64,000 nucleotides of DNA from UBA4582 sp047629195 (GCA_047629195.1 JBLHWY010000001.1:1-64000); one strand, 5' to 3'. Counted from the stretch's first letter, positions 34,198-43,397 are shown. Numbers and translations: made by a program. The notes: generated by a model not told the origin, from the sequence alone.

Positions 34198-35193
34198 CGT
34201 GAAACTGTTAAGCCCAACAAATGTGCCGCCGTTCCTTTCGCACAACACTCTCATAAAGTGTGCAAATCTGTAACCTGTTGCACCGCCTCCTGGATTTGCA
34301 AATTGTACCGGGAATCCGATGCCGTGAATTCTGACTAGTCGATCGCCGTTTTCATCCTCGGTGTTGATCTGGTCTATGCGATCAATAACACGAGAGAATG
34401 ACCTCCCTTTGAAGTCGTCTCCAAATACGTAAATGCTGATTTTTCTGCCTGGTCGATAAAATGTGCCGACCGCATTAGCAATACCATTCGTGGGATTCGA
34501 CGGGCTTTGGGCTTGCCAATAAGCTAAACGTTCTATTATTTCTCGCCGCCGTTGCTGCGTGTCAACAATCCACTCGCCGGCAAATCGAGGAAACATATAA
34601 TGTCCCGCGTCACTCATCACTTGAATGCCTTTTAGCTGAGGGTACACAGCTAGAGTTTCAGAGACCTTTCTAATAACCAGGGGCCAAGCTACGTTGCGCA
34701 TACTGCCTGAAGTGTCTATAAGGAATATGACGTACTCGCTGTCTACTGGTATACCGCCAATCATGTTGGCTTCCTGCTGCTTTTGATAGTCGACCAGGAG
34801 CTGTTGTAGATCGAGGGACATTTTTTGCTTAGCCTCGGCCAACTGTCCTTGAATAGTATTGTCGATTTTTGATTTATCTACAGTTGCTTCATACTGACCT
34901 TTCAATGCCTCTAGTTTTGCCTCTAGTTGTGCAAGACGTTCAAGATCACCCTCTTTTTCGTCTTCTTTTCTGATCATATCCCTGTTTAGTTTTCGAGTTT
35001 CACCTCTGATGTCGAACAACTGAGCTTCGAGCTGTTCAAGATAGGATGTAAGGTTGTCAATTGTTTCTTCAATGACGATAGGATCAAAAACCTTTGTCAA
35101 CACTAGTAGAAGAATGATTGCACCAAAACCACAGCTGATGACGTCAAGAAAGGAAAGGCTGATGCCTTCAACTTCTCTTCTTTTGTTTTTCAT
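34189..35193 (-). CDS. VWA protein with TolR-like membrane anchor (second of two)
   Basis: 334 residues and last gene of the cluster. An N-terminal basic start (MKNKRRE) leads to a single membrane helix SLSFLDVISCGFGAIILLLV (12-31) with Asp 17 near its cytoplasmic end, as in TolR/ExbD/MotB. A coiled coil (about 42-142) follows, then a periplasmic VWA domain (about 153-334). The metal site is FLIDTSGSM (Asp 160, Ser 162, Ser 164) with Thr 235 and Asp 259 (FGDD) plausible. It overlaps the upstream VWA gene by one base, so the two are coupled. I infer it is a partner of the MotA/TolQ protein rather than an adhesin. Confidence 0.85.
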   Translation of the reverse strand: MKNKRREVEGISLSFLDVISCGFGAIILLLVLTKVFDPIVIEETIDNLTSYLEQLEAQLFDIRGETRKLNRDMIRKEDEKEGDLERLAQLEAKLEALKGQYEATVDKSKIDNTIQGQLAEAKQKMSLDLQQLLVDYQKQQEANMIGGIPVDSEYVIFLIDTSGSMRNVAWPLVIRKVSETLAVYPQLKGIQVMSDAGHYMFPRFAGEWIVDTQQRRREIIERLAYWQAQSPSNPTNGIANAVGTFYRPGRKISIYVFGDDFKGRSFSRVIDRIDQINTEDENGDRLVRIHGIGFPVQFANPGGGATGYRFAHFMRVLCERNGGTFVGLNSFTTY

Positions 35194-36281
35194 TATGGCC
35201 AGTCCCTTGCGGGTGCCATAAATGCACCTGCGGTAAGTTGCGCCAGTATCCAGAAGTTCGGAGAGGCCTGAGGGTCGCCCTCCATCGGGAATAATATTAT
35301 GTTCACAGGTATCTCATCAGGAAGTTCGTTGACTGCGCTGAAGAAATACTTGGCTCGTTGGCGACTACTTACTGTGGGGGCGTCATCTGGTGCTTCCCCT
35401 TGAGTCGGCAGGCCATCTGTAATCAAGTAAATGTTGTCTGGTCGGGGGTTCATTTGCCTCGCATAGGCGAAAGGCGCGTGAAGTGACGTGCCTCCGGTAG
35501 GTTCGAGCTCTGCTAATGCTGCTAGTGTTTGATCCATGTTGGTAACGTCTATTGTTTTTTGCCAACCGGGGTTTTTACCAAGCTGTTTCGCCGTGACGTC
35601 GAAAGTGACGATTTGAAATTCGGCTTCCTTGGGTAAGTTTGCCACTACCCAATCAATGGTGCGCACCGCTCGTTGCCATTTTTCTGCCGCGATCTTCGTT
35701 TCTTTACCCATGTTATTTAGTCGTATTGCATTCACGATTGTCCCGTGCAACATGCTTGCAGAAGAGTCGAGTAGTATAAGAATACGCTCGCCACCCACAT
35801 TTAAGCCTGTGAGGTATTGTCTATTTCCCTGACCAACGAAGGCGCGCAGACTTGTCCCTGCGGTCTCGTCACCAGAGACGCTTCCTTCTAAAATCGCTGT
35901 ATCTTCTTCGAGTAATTTTAGCTCTGTTTTGAGAGATTCTATCGTGTCCTCTGTGCTCGCGCCGGATTCTGACAACTCTTCGATTCGTTTACTTAATTTT
36001 TCAATTTCTTTCAGAACTTCTAAGGTTGTACCCTGAGTTTCAGTGACATCATCCTCGGTTTCGTCGACCGTTATTTTTAATTCAACGAGATTTTCCTCTC
36101 CGATCAACACTTCCTGCTCGAGCTTTTTAACTTGCGCTAGAAGTTGCAGGTCCACATTTTTGTCTACTGTTTCGCTGGCATGGTTGATGATGAGATAGAG
36201 GAGAATAACCGCACCAAAGCCACAGGACATGATGTCAAGAAATGACAGGCTGAAGGCGTTAAATTCTCGTTTACGGGCCAT
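35193..36281 (-). CDS. VWA protein with TolR-like membrane anchor (first of two)
   Basis: 362 residues. A basic start (MARKRE) is followed by a helix SLSFLDIMSCGFGAVILLYL (11-30) nearly identical to the other VWA protein, with Asp 16 in the same place. A coiled coil spans about 40-135. The VWA domain (about 165-362) has the full metal site LLDSSASM (Asp 172, Ser 174, Ser 176), a Thr in PTGGTSLH (262 or 265) and Asp 289 in LITDG. It starts 7 bases after the FHA gene stop and overlaps the next VWA gene by one base. VWA domains bind divalent metal and protein partners. Likely inserted in the inner membrane with the VWA part in the periplasm. Confidence 0.87.
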   Translation of the reverse strand: MARKREFNAFSLSFLDIMSCGFGAVILLYLIINHASETVDKNVDLQLLAQVKKLEQEVLIGEENLVELKITVDETEDDVTETQGTTLEVLKEIEKLSKRIEELSESGASTEDTIESLKTELKLLEEDTAILEGSVSGDETAGTSLRAFVGQGNRQYLTGLNVGGERILILLDSSASMLHGTIVNAIRLNNMGKETKIAAEKWQRAVRTIDWVVANLPKEAEFQIVTFDVTAKQLGKNPGWQKTIDVTNMDQTLAALAELEPTGGTSLHAPFAYARQMNPRPDNIYLITDGLPTQGEAPDDAPTVSSRQRAKYFFSAVNELPDEIPVNIILFPMEGDPQASPNFWILAQLTAGAFMAPARDWP

Positions 36282-36287
36282 AAGCTT

Positions 36288-37658
36288 TTAGTCTACAAAA
36301 ATTAGCACGGCGGAATTCGAATCGATAGCTAGCTCGTCTCCGACATGAAGTTCAGCGCTCGAATGAACAGGTTTATCGTTCACCAAGATATGATCTGAAC
36401 CGTAGGTTTCAATGATTATTTTTTTCCCATCGAGGAATACCCGACAAACAGGGTTGATATTATCAATCATTAATTGGCCGTCACTCATACCGCCCAATTT
36501 TATTGTTTGTCCTATGCTGGTTGCATGATTTTTTAGTAACAAGTGAGTTGGCGCGTGCTGCCTCGAAAGACTCGTGGGCTCAGTTTCAGTTTGGATATTG
36601 GAACTCATCTCTGAATTAGCATTAACTGATAAATCTGGAACCGTAGCTTGTTGTGTCTTAGGTATTAAGGGCAGGGTGGTTACGTAGGCAACTTGGCCCT
36701 CTTGTATGATTTTGTCTAGATTTTCCGCGGTACCTTGTGCAACTGCATCTTCAGGCAGAAATTCAACGTCTAGGTTGTTGAGCAGTGCAAGTGAATCACT
36801 CAATCCAGGAAAACCTGAAAAGCGGTGGGACACGCATAGCCTGGTTTTCTCATTGCTAGTTGTTTGCGCCCTGATCGCTTGAATAATTTGAGGGTACAAT
36901 GTCGCACATGCTCCGACTAGTTGATCAGGGGAGATGACAACAGAGTAATTCGCATCTTTGTGTGCAAGATCAAAAGAGGCGCGTGTTGTCCCTAAGTTTT
37001 TAATCCAACCGGGTAGCTGATCATACAAAACCTGCTCGCTTTCAGCTTGATACATCGGGTCAAACCGAGAAGATTGTATGAATTGATCGGCAACGATGTT
37101 TGCCCATCGGTCCCATAGTGTGAATAGCCCTGACTCAGCGACGGTAATGCTTTCAGTTCTCCTGAGTAAACCGTCGTTCTTGAAGACCGATAAAACTACC
37201 CTATGCAGATGAATATCCAAATGCAAGATCGAAGAGTGTGGGCTAGGTGTTGCGACTGCAACCAATCCTGAATCAACCAGGCCGTTGGCGTTGAGCTGAC
37301 ACTCATTTGCCATACCAAGAAGGAGCGCTAGCTGGTCATTGGTATAGAAACCCGGTACAGCAAATACCAGTTGGCCAGTGTCCCCATCTAATTGAGAGGC
37401 TATTTGCTCTAGATGCGCAAAAGCAAGATCCGCATGATGGCGAACATTGGCAGTCCCGTTAGCAATAGCATCTGTGTTTAGTTGGTTCCAGTATCTGTTG
37501 TTAGTCCAACGTGGTAAGCGTCTTGAGTTCTCAGCGCCTTGGTGGCCAATTAGCAGCTGGTTGTTGTTGAGCACTGCGTAGCCCGGACTGACGGTAACAA
37601 GTGCTCCCCGTTGAAAAACCTGAATGCCCGAGTCGTTTATTTCAATCAAAGTAGCCAA
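36288..37658 (-). CDS. actin/Hsp70-like protein with C-terminal degenerate FHA domain
   Basis: 456 residues, no membrane helix, so cytosolic. The first 350 residues resemble an actin/Hsp70-fold protein (LVFAVPGFYTNDQLALLLG, NGLVDSGLVAVAT, ILHLDIHLHRVVLSVF) but classic phosphate loops were not seen. Residues of about 375-456 read like an FHA domain (SIGQTIKLGGMSDG, LVNDKPVHSSAELHVGDEL) with the key Arg replaced by Gln (GQ, not GR) and no S-x-x-H, so phosphothreonine binding is doubtful. It starts at a TTG preceded by AGGATAA. FHA partners of membrane kinases occur in type VI secretion (Fha1). Here it sits between the TolQ-like and VWA genes. Confidence 0.7.
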   Translation of the reverse strand: MATLIEINDSGIQVFQRGALVTVSPGYAVLNNNQLLIGHQGAENSRRLPRWTNNRYWNQLNTDAIANGTANVRHHADLAFAHLEQIASQLDGDTGQLVFAVPGFYTNDQLALLLGMANECQLNANGLVDSGLVAVATPSPHSSILHLDIHLHRVVLSVFKNDGLLRRTESITVAESGLFTLWDRWANIVADQFIQSSRFDPMYQAESEQVLYDQLPGWIKNLGTTRASFDLAHKDANYSVVISPDQLVGACATLYPQIIQAIRAQTTSNEKTRLCVSHRFSGFPGLSDSLALLNNLDVEFLPEDAVAQGTAENLDKIIQEGQVAYVTTLPLIPKTQQATVPDLSVNANSEMSSNIQTETEPTSLSRQHAPTHLLLKNHATSIGQTIKLGGMSDGQLMIDNINPVCRVFLDGKKIIIETYGSDHILVNDKPVHSSAELHVGDELAIDSNSAVLIFVD

Positions 37659-37686
37659 TGACTTTATCCTGGTTTATGAACGGTTG

Positions 37687-38490
37687 CTATTGCACCTGGT
37701 TTTGCAGGTTTCGTACCAACCGATTGTCGCAATAATCTTCTGCATCTAATACAAGCCTCTCTTGGGTGAGCTGTAATTGATGCATCAGAAACATGATTAG
37801 AATGCTGATTAACAGAGCAACGAAGGTGGAGTTGAAGGCTATGCCCAGGCTCTGCGTCACGCCGGTGATATCACCCTGAACAGCTTTGTGAGCTTGACCT
37901 AGCGCTTGACCAATACCACGGACCGTACCCAGAAAGCCTATTGAGGGGATTGCCCAGGCGATGTATCTAATCATTGATAACTCGGAGTCTAGTCGTTCAG
38001 ATTCCGATTCGCATATCGCTCTGATTGAGTTTGACACGTCCTGAATGTTTCGTGTCGATCTGAAGCGATGTAGCGCTGTTAGCAATGCTCGGGGCAATAG
38101 ATAACCGTGTTGTGAATCCGGTAGCGCTTGAATTGGGCGCGAGTACTCCCTGGCATCTTCAGGCAAAATACTCGTGCCGAGATTAATCGGTAGGAGATCG
38201 AGTTGAAGTAAGTTTCTTTCTCGGATTATGAGGACTGCTTTGTACCCCATGAGCGAAATAGCCCAGAACATGAGGATAAAACAGGCTTCCTGCTCAAAGT
38301 CACGTATGACGACGTAGGTTGATCGTTCAGGTACATAGTCTGGGTTTGAGTTGAATTCTATTGCCCGTTGCTCAAGCACTGCTGTTGCATTTGGTCGAAC
38401 GATCGACACATATACCGCATGTACAATAATGACAGCGATGATCAACGAAAAAAGTTGGTAGATGAATTCTACTGGCAGTTGTTTTCGCAC
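37687..38490 (-). CDS. MotA/TolQ/ExbB-family proton channel protein
   Basis: 267 residues with four hydrophobic segments (about 11-31, 70-90, 170-192, 212-236). The diagnostic part is IRYIAWAIPSIGFLGTVRGI followed by ITGVTQSLGIAFNSTFVALL, the paired helices that line the proton path in TolQ, ExbB and MotA. Such proteins form pentamers around a dimer of TolR/ExbD/MotB. The only candidates nearby for that dimer are the two VWA proteins, whose helices carry the needed Asp. TAGGAGAAC lies before the GTG start, and the gene is eight bases after the 133-residue protein. Confidence 0.9.
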   Translation of the reverse strand: MRKQLPVEFIYQLFSLIIAVIIVHAVYVSIVRPNATAVLEQRAIEFNSNPDYVPERSTYVVIRDFEQEACFILMFWAISLMGYKAVLIIRERNLLQLDLLPINLGTSILPEDAREYSRPIQALPDSQHGYLLPRALLTALHRFRSTRNIQDVSNSIRAICESESERLDSELSMIRYIAWAIPSIGFLGTVRGIGQALGQAHKAVQGDITGVTQSLGIAFNSTFVALLISILIMFLMHQLQLTQERLVLDAEDYCDNRLVRNLQNQVQ

Positions 38491-38498
38491 AGGTTCTC

Positions 38499-38900
38499 CT
38501 AGATGTTAGTTGGGAAAGCGACAGCTTTTTCAGTATCGATATCCTCGCTTGGAATAAATATCTGAACGCGTTCGCTCAAAGTAGTTTTTTCTGGTTCTGT
38601 CTCTGTAGGCGTTGCTTTCGGCATTGTTTCTTTTGCTTTGGTGAGGTCAGAAACATCCGCCACTTGGCCCTCACTTACTTCTGTACTCTCATCTGGCTTC
38701 GTTATATCTGGTTCATCTTTGATGAGTTCTAGTGGTACTTTTGTAGGTTCAATTTTGGTTGTTGGGTCTTTTTTCGTCTCATCTGTGGCTGGAGTGGCTT
38801 CACTTGCCCTCGCCTCGTTCAGAAAGGCATATCCGAAGCTGATGGTGCAGAAGCTTAAAACAATCATCAGGAGATCTGGCATTTTTTTGTGTTGGCTCAT
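38499..38900 (-). CDS. small anchored Pro/Thr/Glu-rich protein
   Basis: 133 residues. Residues of about 9-30 (LLMIVLSFCTISFGYAFLNE) are a signal anchor or signal peptide; the rest is low in hydrophobics and rich in Thr, Pro, Glu, Lys and Asp (ATDETKKDPTTKIEPTKV, KATPTETEPEKTT), like the periplasm-spanning linkers of TonB-type proteins. The C-terminus (RVQIFIPSEDIDTEKAVAFP) looks folded or binding. It overlaps the end of the PEGA/SUMF1 gene by four bases (ATGA) and precedes the TolQ-like gene by eight. I do not recognise a family. Confidence 0.75.
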   Translation of the reverse strand: MSQHKKMPDLLMIVLSFCTISFGYAFLNEARASEATPATDETKKDPTTKIEPTKVPLELIKDEPDITKPDESTEVSEGQVADVSDLTKAKETMPKATPTETEPEKTTLSERVQIFIPSEDIDTEKAVAFPTNI

Positions 38901-40954
38901 TCGACGTACCTCCCGACGCGGAAACCAACATCGGTTCTCGCTTTTTCTCCGTAGTCGCGGAAGGTCCAGCGCAGCTCACTAAAACGTCCATGAGTGTAGT
39001 TTGATCCCCGTATAACGTGATAGTCCCCGTCACGGGGACCTAGCGGGTCGGTCAATGTTCCGTCAGGTTTTTTGAGTGAGTAAAAATCATGTATCCATTC
39101 CGAAACGTTTCCCGCGAGGTCAAAAATACCGAATTCATTTTCTTTATAGCTACCGGTTGGTGCTGGACCTCTGAAATTGTCGCTATAGCCCGTGACATGG
39201 TAGGGAACCATGTTGGCAGCAGCTTCATCGGCATAGTTCGCATGCACATCGACGGGTGGCATGTTGTCGCCCCAGGGAAATCTGGTTGTGTTTGGTCCTG
39301 CAGCATATCTTGCTGCCCATACCCATTCCGCTTCGGTAGGCAATCGATAGCCAATTGTCATAGGTTCAACGCCTCGCCAGCCCCCGTTATTGTATTCATA
39401 GGCTGGCGGCAGTCCTTGCTTTTCACTCATCCAATTGCAGAACCTCGCCGCTTTTTCCCAGGTAAGGTTTACCACCGGTCTGTCTTCCTGAGAAAGTAAA
39501 GCGCGACCCAGTACACCAGAATCGTGTTGACTATCGAACTGCAGGTATTGAGCATTGGTAACTTCTTTCGTGCTTAAGTAGTACGGCCGTCTCAACTCAA
39601 CTTGTTTCTCAATTTCATTAGAGCGGCGACCGGGTTCTCTTCGGCTTGCACCCATCTTCAGTTTGCCGGGAATAATTAGCTTTAATTCTTGGCCAACGGG
39701 ATTGATTAGCTCTGGAGATATTGCAGCAATCTGTGCTTCATTTTCCGTCTGTAATTTGATCAGCAGTTGCTGTGAGAAACCGGGTCTGGGTGTGACGGTG
39801 GCGACATGAGTCGCATACCCTGCTTTCCTTATTTCAAATTGATGGGTTCGTGCAGTGAGACTCAATCGTTGTGTAGCGCTGTGTTGTAATTCACCATTAA
39901 TAAACAATTCTGCTCCTTCAGGTTCTACCTGAATTGAGACGATACCCAGAATTGGTTTCAGTTTTCGGTTGATTGCAATGTCTTCATCCGCTTCGATACG
40001 GATTGTTTGGGTGACCTGTTCGAAACCAGCGCGCGAGAGGATGATGCGATAGGATTTACCCGGGCGCAAACTGACATCTAGAGGCGTCTGCCCGGAGTAT
40101 TGGCCGCTAATTGTGACGTTTGCGCCTTCAGGATTTGAAACAATAGAGATTTTGCCGTCAGCGGGTACGAGCTTTGGCGCAGGTATTGTCTGATCTTCGT
40201 TTGCGATAATGTCGAGTACTGTTTCCCATGACTTGTAACCCTGTTTCTTGAGCGATACCTGGTGGGTACCTTGTAGAATTTCAACTATCTGAGGGGTTCT
40301 GCCCAGTTCTGCTCCTGATGCTAAGATGACTGCACCAGTCGGGCTGCTGTCAAAGCTGATATTTGCCCACGCTGGCGTTAATTCATAAGTTTCTGACTGC
40401 TCGATTCGCTGACCTTCAATCGTTATTTCCGAGTCGAATGGCTGAAATCTTTCAGACGTGATGTGGATGTCATGTACGCCTGGCTCAATAGTTTCGATTG
40501 TGAGCGGTAGGTATCCGATATACTGTTGATCAACAAAAAGCTCTGAATTTGAATCCTGCTGCGTAGCTACGGTGAGGATCCCTGGAAGTTTTCTGAACTC
40601 GAATTTAATTATTTGATCGGCCTGCTCACCAACTTCAAACGATTTTTCGAGGGGGTGATAACCGTCTGTTTCGGCCTGAAAGCTATAGTCACCGGAAAGC
40701 ATAAGATATCGCTCTCCCAGTTTATAGGCGAAAAAACCACTGGTTAGTGTGAATTTGGAAGCTTCAGGTTGAAGCTGAAAACTCACAGCGCGAGCGCTAA
40801 ATAAAAAAATTGCTGCCGAGCCAAGCATCGCGAAAATAGAAATCATCAGAATCGGTATCGGCCTGAGTACAAAACTACGCTTGTTTGCCGTCGCTCCAAC
40901 CCTTTCGAATGGAGTTGCTTCAATGACGATATTTTCATTGAGAGAATCAGGCAT
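38897..40954 (-). CDS. membrane protein with four PEGA repeats and a SUMF1/FGE-fold domain
   Basis: 685 residues from the ATG at 40954, which shares a base with the stop of the kinase-like gene (TGATG). A helix at about 34-54 anchors it. Four PEGA-type beta-sandwich repeats follow (with SPTGAVILASG, NPEGANVTISGQYSG, EPEGAELFINGEL). The C-terminal 270 residues are a SUMF1/formylglycine-enzyme fold (STKEVTNAQYLQF, YRLPTEAEWVWAARYA, FGIFDLAGNVSEW, DVGFRVGRY). The two Cys of true formylglycine enzymes are absent around YHVIRGSNYTHGRF, so it is unlikely to be catalytic. TagR, the SUMF1 protein of type VI secretion, is a non-enzymatic analogue. Confidence 0.88.
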   Translation of the reverse strand: MPDSLNENIVIEATPFERVGATANKRSFVLRPIPILMISIFAMLGSAAIFLFSARAVSFQLQPEASKFTLTSGFFAYKLGERYLMLSGDYSFQAETDGYHPLEKSFEVGEQADQIIKFEFRKLPGILTVATQQDSNSELFVDQQYIGYLPLTIETIEPGVHDIHITSERFQPFDSEITIEGQRIEQSETYELTPAWANISFDSSPTGAVILASGAELGRTPQIVEILQGTHQVSLKKQGYKSWETVLDIIANEDQTIPAPKLVPADGKISIVSNPEGANVTISGQYSGQTPLDVSLRPGKSYRIILSRAGFEQVTQTIRIEADEDIAINRKLKPILGIVSIQVEPEGAELFINGELQHSATQRLSLTARTHQFEIRKAGYATHVATVTPRPGFSQQLLIKLQTENEAQIAAISPELINPVGQELKLIIPGKLKMGASRREPGRRSNEIEKQVELRRPYYLSTKEVTNAQYLQFDSQHDSGVLGRALLSQEDRPVVNLTWEKAARFCNWMSEKQGLPPAYEYNNGGWRGVEPMTIGYRLPTEAEWVWAARYAAGPNTTRFPWGDNMPPVDVHANYADEAAANMVPYHVTGYSDNFRGPAPTGSYKENEFGIFDLAGNVSEWIHDFYSLKKPDGTLTDPLGPRDGDYHVIRGSNYTHGRFSELRWTFRDYGEKARTDVGFRVGRYVE

Positions 40955-43377
40955 CAGATTTTTTCTGAGCAACTGACATCAACAGATATGATGCCTCGGC
41001 CACCAAGTAAGGTAAGGTTTTCATGAACATCTCGATAGCCTTTCCTTGTGCCGACAATTGTGTAGGAGCCTGGAATCAGCTCGATTCGTGTTTGATTGAT
41101 TTTACCCAAGGTTGCAATGCGGTACACCGTAACGTCGGTTTTGTTGTCTGATTGAATGTCCAATTCAACAGGAATCCGGGCGTAAGAAACATAGAGCGAT
41201 AGATCATTAATCTGCTTTTTTAACTTAGGCCCACGATGATTCTTTTCACGTGCGGCTTTGACTAGGAGTTTTTTCGCTTTTGCCAGTTCCGAATCTTTTG
41301 ACATGACAGCCGGTGAATTAATAAAGCGGTTCAAGGCGAGGTCCAGGTTGTTACGTTTTAACGATTCTTGGTACCCCTTTTTGGCAAATACAAGGGTTGA
41401 GTCCTGATCTAATGCATTCTTGTACGCTTGTAGTGCTTGCGCCCACTCTTCTTGCTCGACCAATGCTGAAGCGGCAACTTGTATTTCAGAAAATTCAAAT
41501 TGTTTTATAGCAATTTCGATTTGTAACAAACCATCAGCGGGCTCGCTAGACTCGGGGATGATCTCTCCTGCTTCGCTAAATGCAGTTCTTGCAGCTTCAT
41601 AATCCCGGTCTGCGAAGGCAGTAAATGCTCTAGACATTGAGGCGTTGAATTGGCTCTGCACAATGCCAATCTCTGTCCGTTCAATCGCGATGATGGCAGG
41701 TTCCCATTCGGGGTCAAGCTCATAGGCATCTTCATACTTGGCCAGTGCTTTTTCCAATGCTCGATTCTCTTCAAATTCTTCCCCACTTTTCATCATGGCT
41801 AAAACTTTGCTAAGGTTTTCTGCTCGGACGAGTGCATGCTCAATATCGGGATTTCCAGGCTCAATAGCGTTTAATGTTTTGTAGGCTTCTCTCGCTGTTG
41901 CCTCATCCCCTTCTAGTAATGCGGTCTCTCCTTTTTGCTCATAAACCTCTTGCACACCGTCAACCTGAGCTAATAGCAGATCAAGTTTATCCATTGCATC
42001 TTGGTAGCTATCCATGGCCGCTTGGTAGTTTTTAAGACGATAGAAATCGTCTCCAGCGAGCCCCAGATCTACAATAGTCGAGTACTCTTCCTTAGCCCAC
42101 GCATAGACAGCCAAGTCTTCAAGCTGCAATTGTTTGCGCAAAAGTTGGGTCGCTGTGGTTTGGCCATCAATAATTAATTTTTCTAGCAACGCAGCTTCCA
42201 TCGGCGCCAGGGGCGCTTCGCTTGATGCCTGACTCGCCGTTTTATCTTCACTGTTTGCCGTGTCTATGCCACGACTAATAGGCGCTGTTTCCACTTTTTT
42301 AGTTTCTGCTGCAGAGGAAATAGGGGTGGGCGACACGGGTACAAGCGTTGGCAAATAGAAAAATACAATGCCACCAATTATTGCGATCAACGCGAATATA
42401 AAAAAAGCAGCGGACGCGGACATGACACTTCGTTCTCGCGGGGTAGCATGTTCGACAATCGGGACAAACTTGTGATCCTGTGAAGATTTGGAGTCAAGTG
42501 TGTTTTGCGAGCCCTCATCTTTACGATTTTCGACATTTGATGCAGGAAGTACTTTAGAGAAGCCAGATGGGGTTATGCTCTCGTTTTTGTTTGACGAACT
42601 CTCATCATTGTATGCTGCTACTAGGCTTCTAATAGCTGAGAGGTCGGTTGCTCGGTCTTCAATACGGTGAGCCAGCATTGCTGCCAGATAATTTCGAAGA
42701 TCCGCTGGAATAGGGTGGTCAGACTCAAAAGTTCTACCCAGTTGCCAATCTCTTTGCGTCAACAGTCGGTAGAGCAATGCACCCAAAGCGTATATGTCAT
42801 CAGAAATGGTGGCGGGTTGCCCTGCTAGGGCTTGAGGGCTCGCGTATGGATACTCGATAGCTGACTGGTTTAATGCCATAGGCAGTCTGACGAAATCAGT
42901 AATGAGGATGCTTCCTTCGCTAAGGACTAATAGGTTGTTAGGGTTGATTGATCCGTGACTGATACCAAAGCCATGTACAAACATCATCGTTTCTATCAGC
43001 TGATCTATCTGTTTACTTAGCTTTGTCAGTGTTTGATCGATGTTGAGCGGCTTTAAACCTTTCTCATATTGAGTAACAACATAAGGAAAGCTTTGTTCTA
43101 CGCCAACGCCAAGAGTTCTGGCTATACAAGGGTGAATCAAACCTCGAACTGCATTTAGGCGTGATTCTAATGTAGCTATTTGCTGCGTTGGTTCGGTCGG
43201 AGCGCCCGAATCAAGAAGGATCTTTATTGTCACGCGCTCATTGGATATCGTGTTAACAGCTAACCACTGTTCCTCAGGCGCCGCAACAGATGAGCCGGCG
43301 CTCGCGCCTGAATCGATGTGATGGAGTAAAGAATATTGGTCGGTGAAGTTCTGACCTTCGGTAAATTTCAGAGTCAT
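40954..43377 (-). CDS. membrane pseudokinase with TPR and PEGA-like C-terminal parts
   Basis: 807 residues. Residues 1 to about 255 have the Ser/Thr kinase fold (Lys 52 in VTIKIL, DDIYALGALLYRLL at about 193-206). But the HRDLKP motif reads HGSINPNN (141-148), so the catalytic Asp is Ser 143 and the Lys is Asn. DFG reads DFV (161-163) and the APE-type Glu is Gln (ASPQAL). I therefore call it a pseudokinase. A membrane helix at about 322-343 is followed by periplasmic helical repeats (about 430-680, TPR-like EYEDAY-style units), and a PEGA-like end (GSYTIVGTRKGYRDV). It precedes the PEGA/SUMF1 gene with TGATG coupling. Confidence 0.85.
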   Translation of the reverse strand: MTLKFTEGQNFTDQYSLLHHIDSGASAGSSVAAPEEQWLAVNTISNERVTIKILLDSGAPTEPTQQIATLESRLNAVRGLIHPCIARTLGVGVEQSFPYVVTQYEKGLKPLNIDQTLTKLSKQIDQLIETMMFVHGFGISHGSINPNNLLVLSEGSILITDFVRLPMALNQSAIEYPYASPQALAGQPATISDDIYALGALLYRLLTQRDWQLGRTFESDHPIPADLRNYLAAMLAHRIEDRATDLSAIRSLVAAYNDESSSNKNESITPSGFSKVLPASNVENRKDEGSQNTLDSKSSQDHKFVPIVEHATPRERSVMSASAAFFIFALIAIIGGIVFFYLPTLVPVSPTPISSAAETKKVETAPISRGIDTANSEDKTASQASSEAPLAPMEAALLEKLIIDGQTTATQLLRKQLQLEDLAVYAWAKEEYSTIVDLGLAGDDFYRLKNYQAAMDSYQDAMDKLDLLLAQVDGVQEVYEQKGETALLEGDEATAREAYKTLNAIEPGNPDIEHALVRAENLSKVLAMMKSGEEFEENRALEKALAKYEDAYELDPEWEPAIIAIERTEIGIVQSQFNASMSRAFTAFADRDYEAARTAFSEAGEIIPESSEPADGLLQIEIAIKQFEFSEIQVAASALVEQEEWAQALQAYKNALDQDSTLVFAKKGYQESLKRNNLDLALNRFINSPAVMSKDSELAKAKKLLVKAAREKNHRGPKLKKQINDLSLYVSYARIPVELDIQSDNKTDVTVYRIATLGKINQTRIELIPGSYTIVGTRKGYRDVHENLTLLGGRGIISVDVSCSEKI

Positions 43378-43397
43378 AAAATCCGGATTATCCAGTG

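Noticed and set aside
38897..40954. True formylglycine-generating enzyme
   Set aside because: The required cysteines are missing and no sulphatase gene is nearby.
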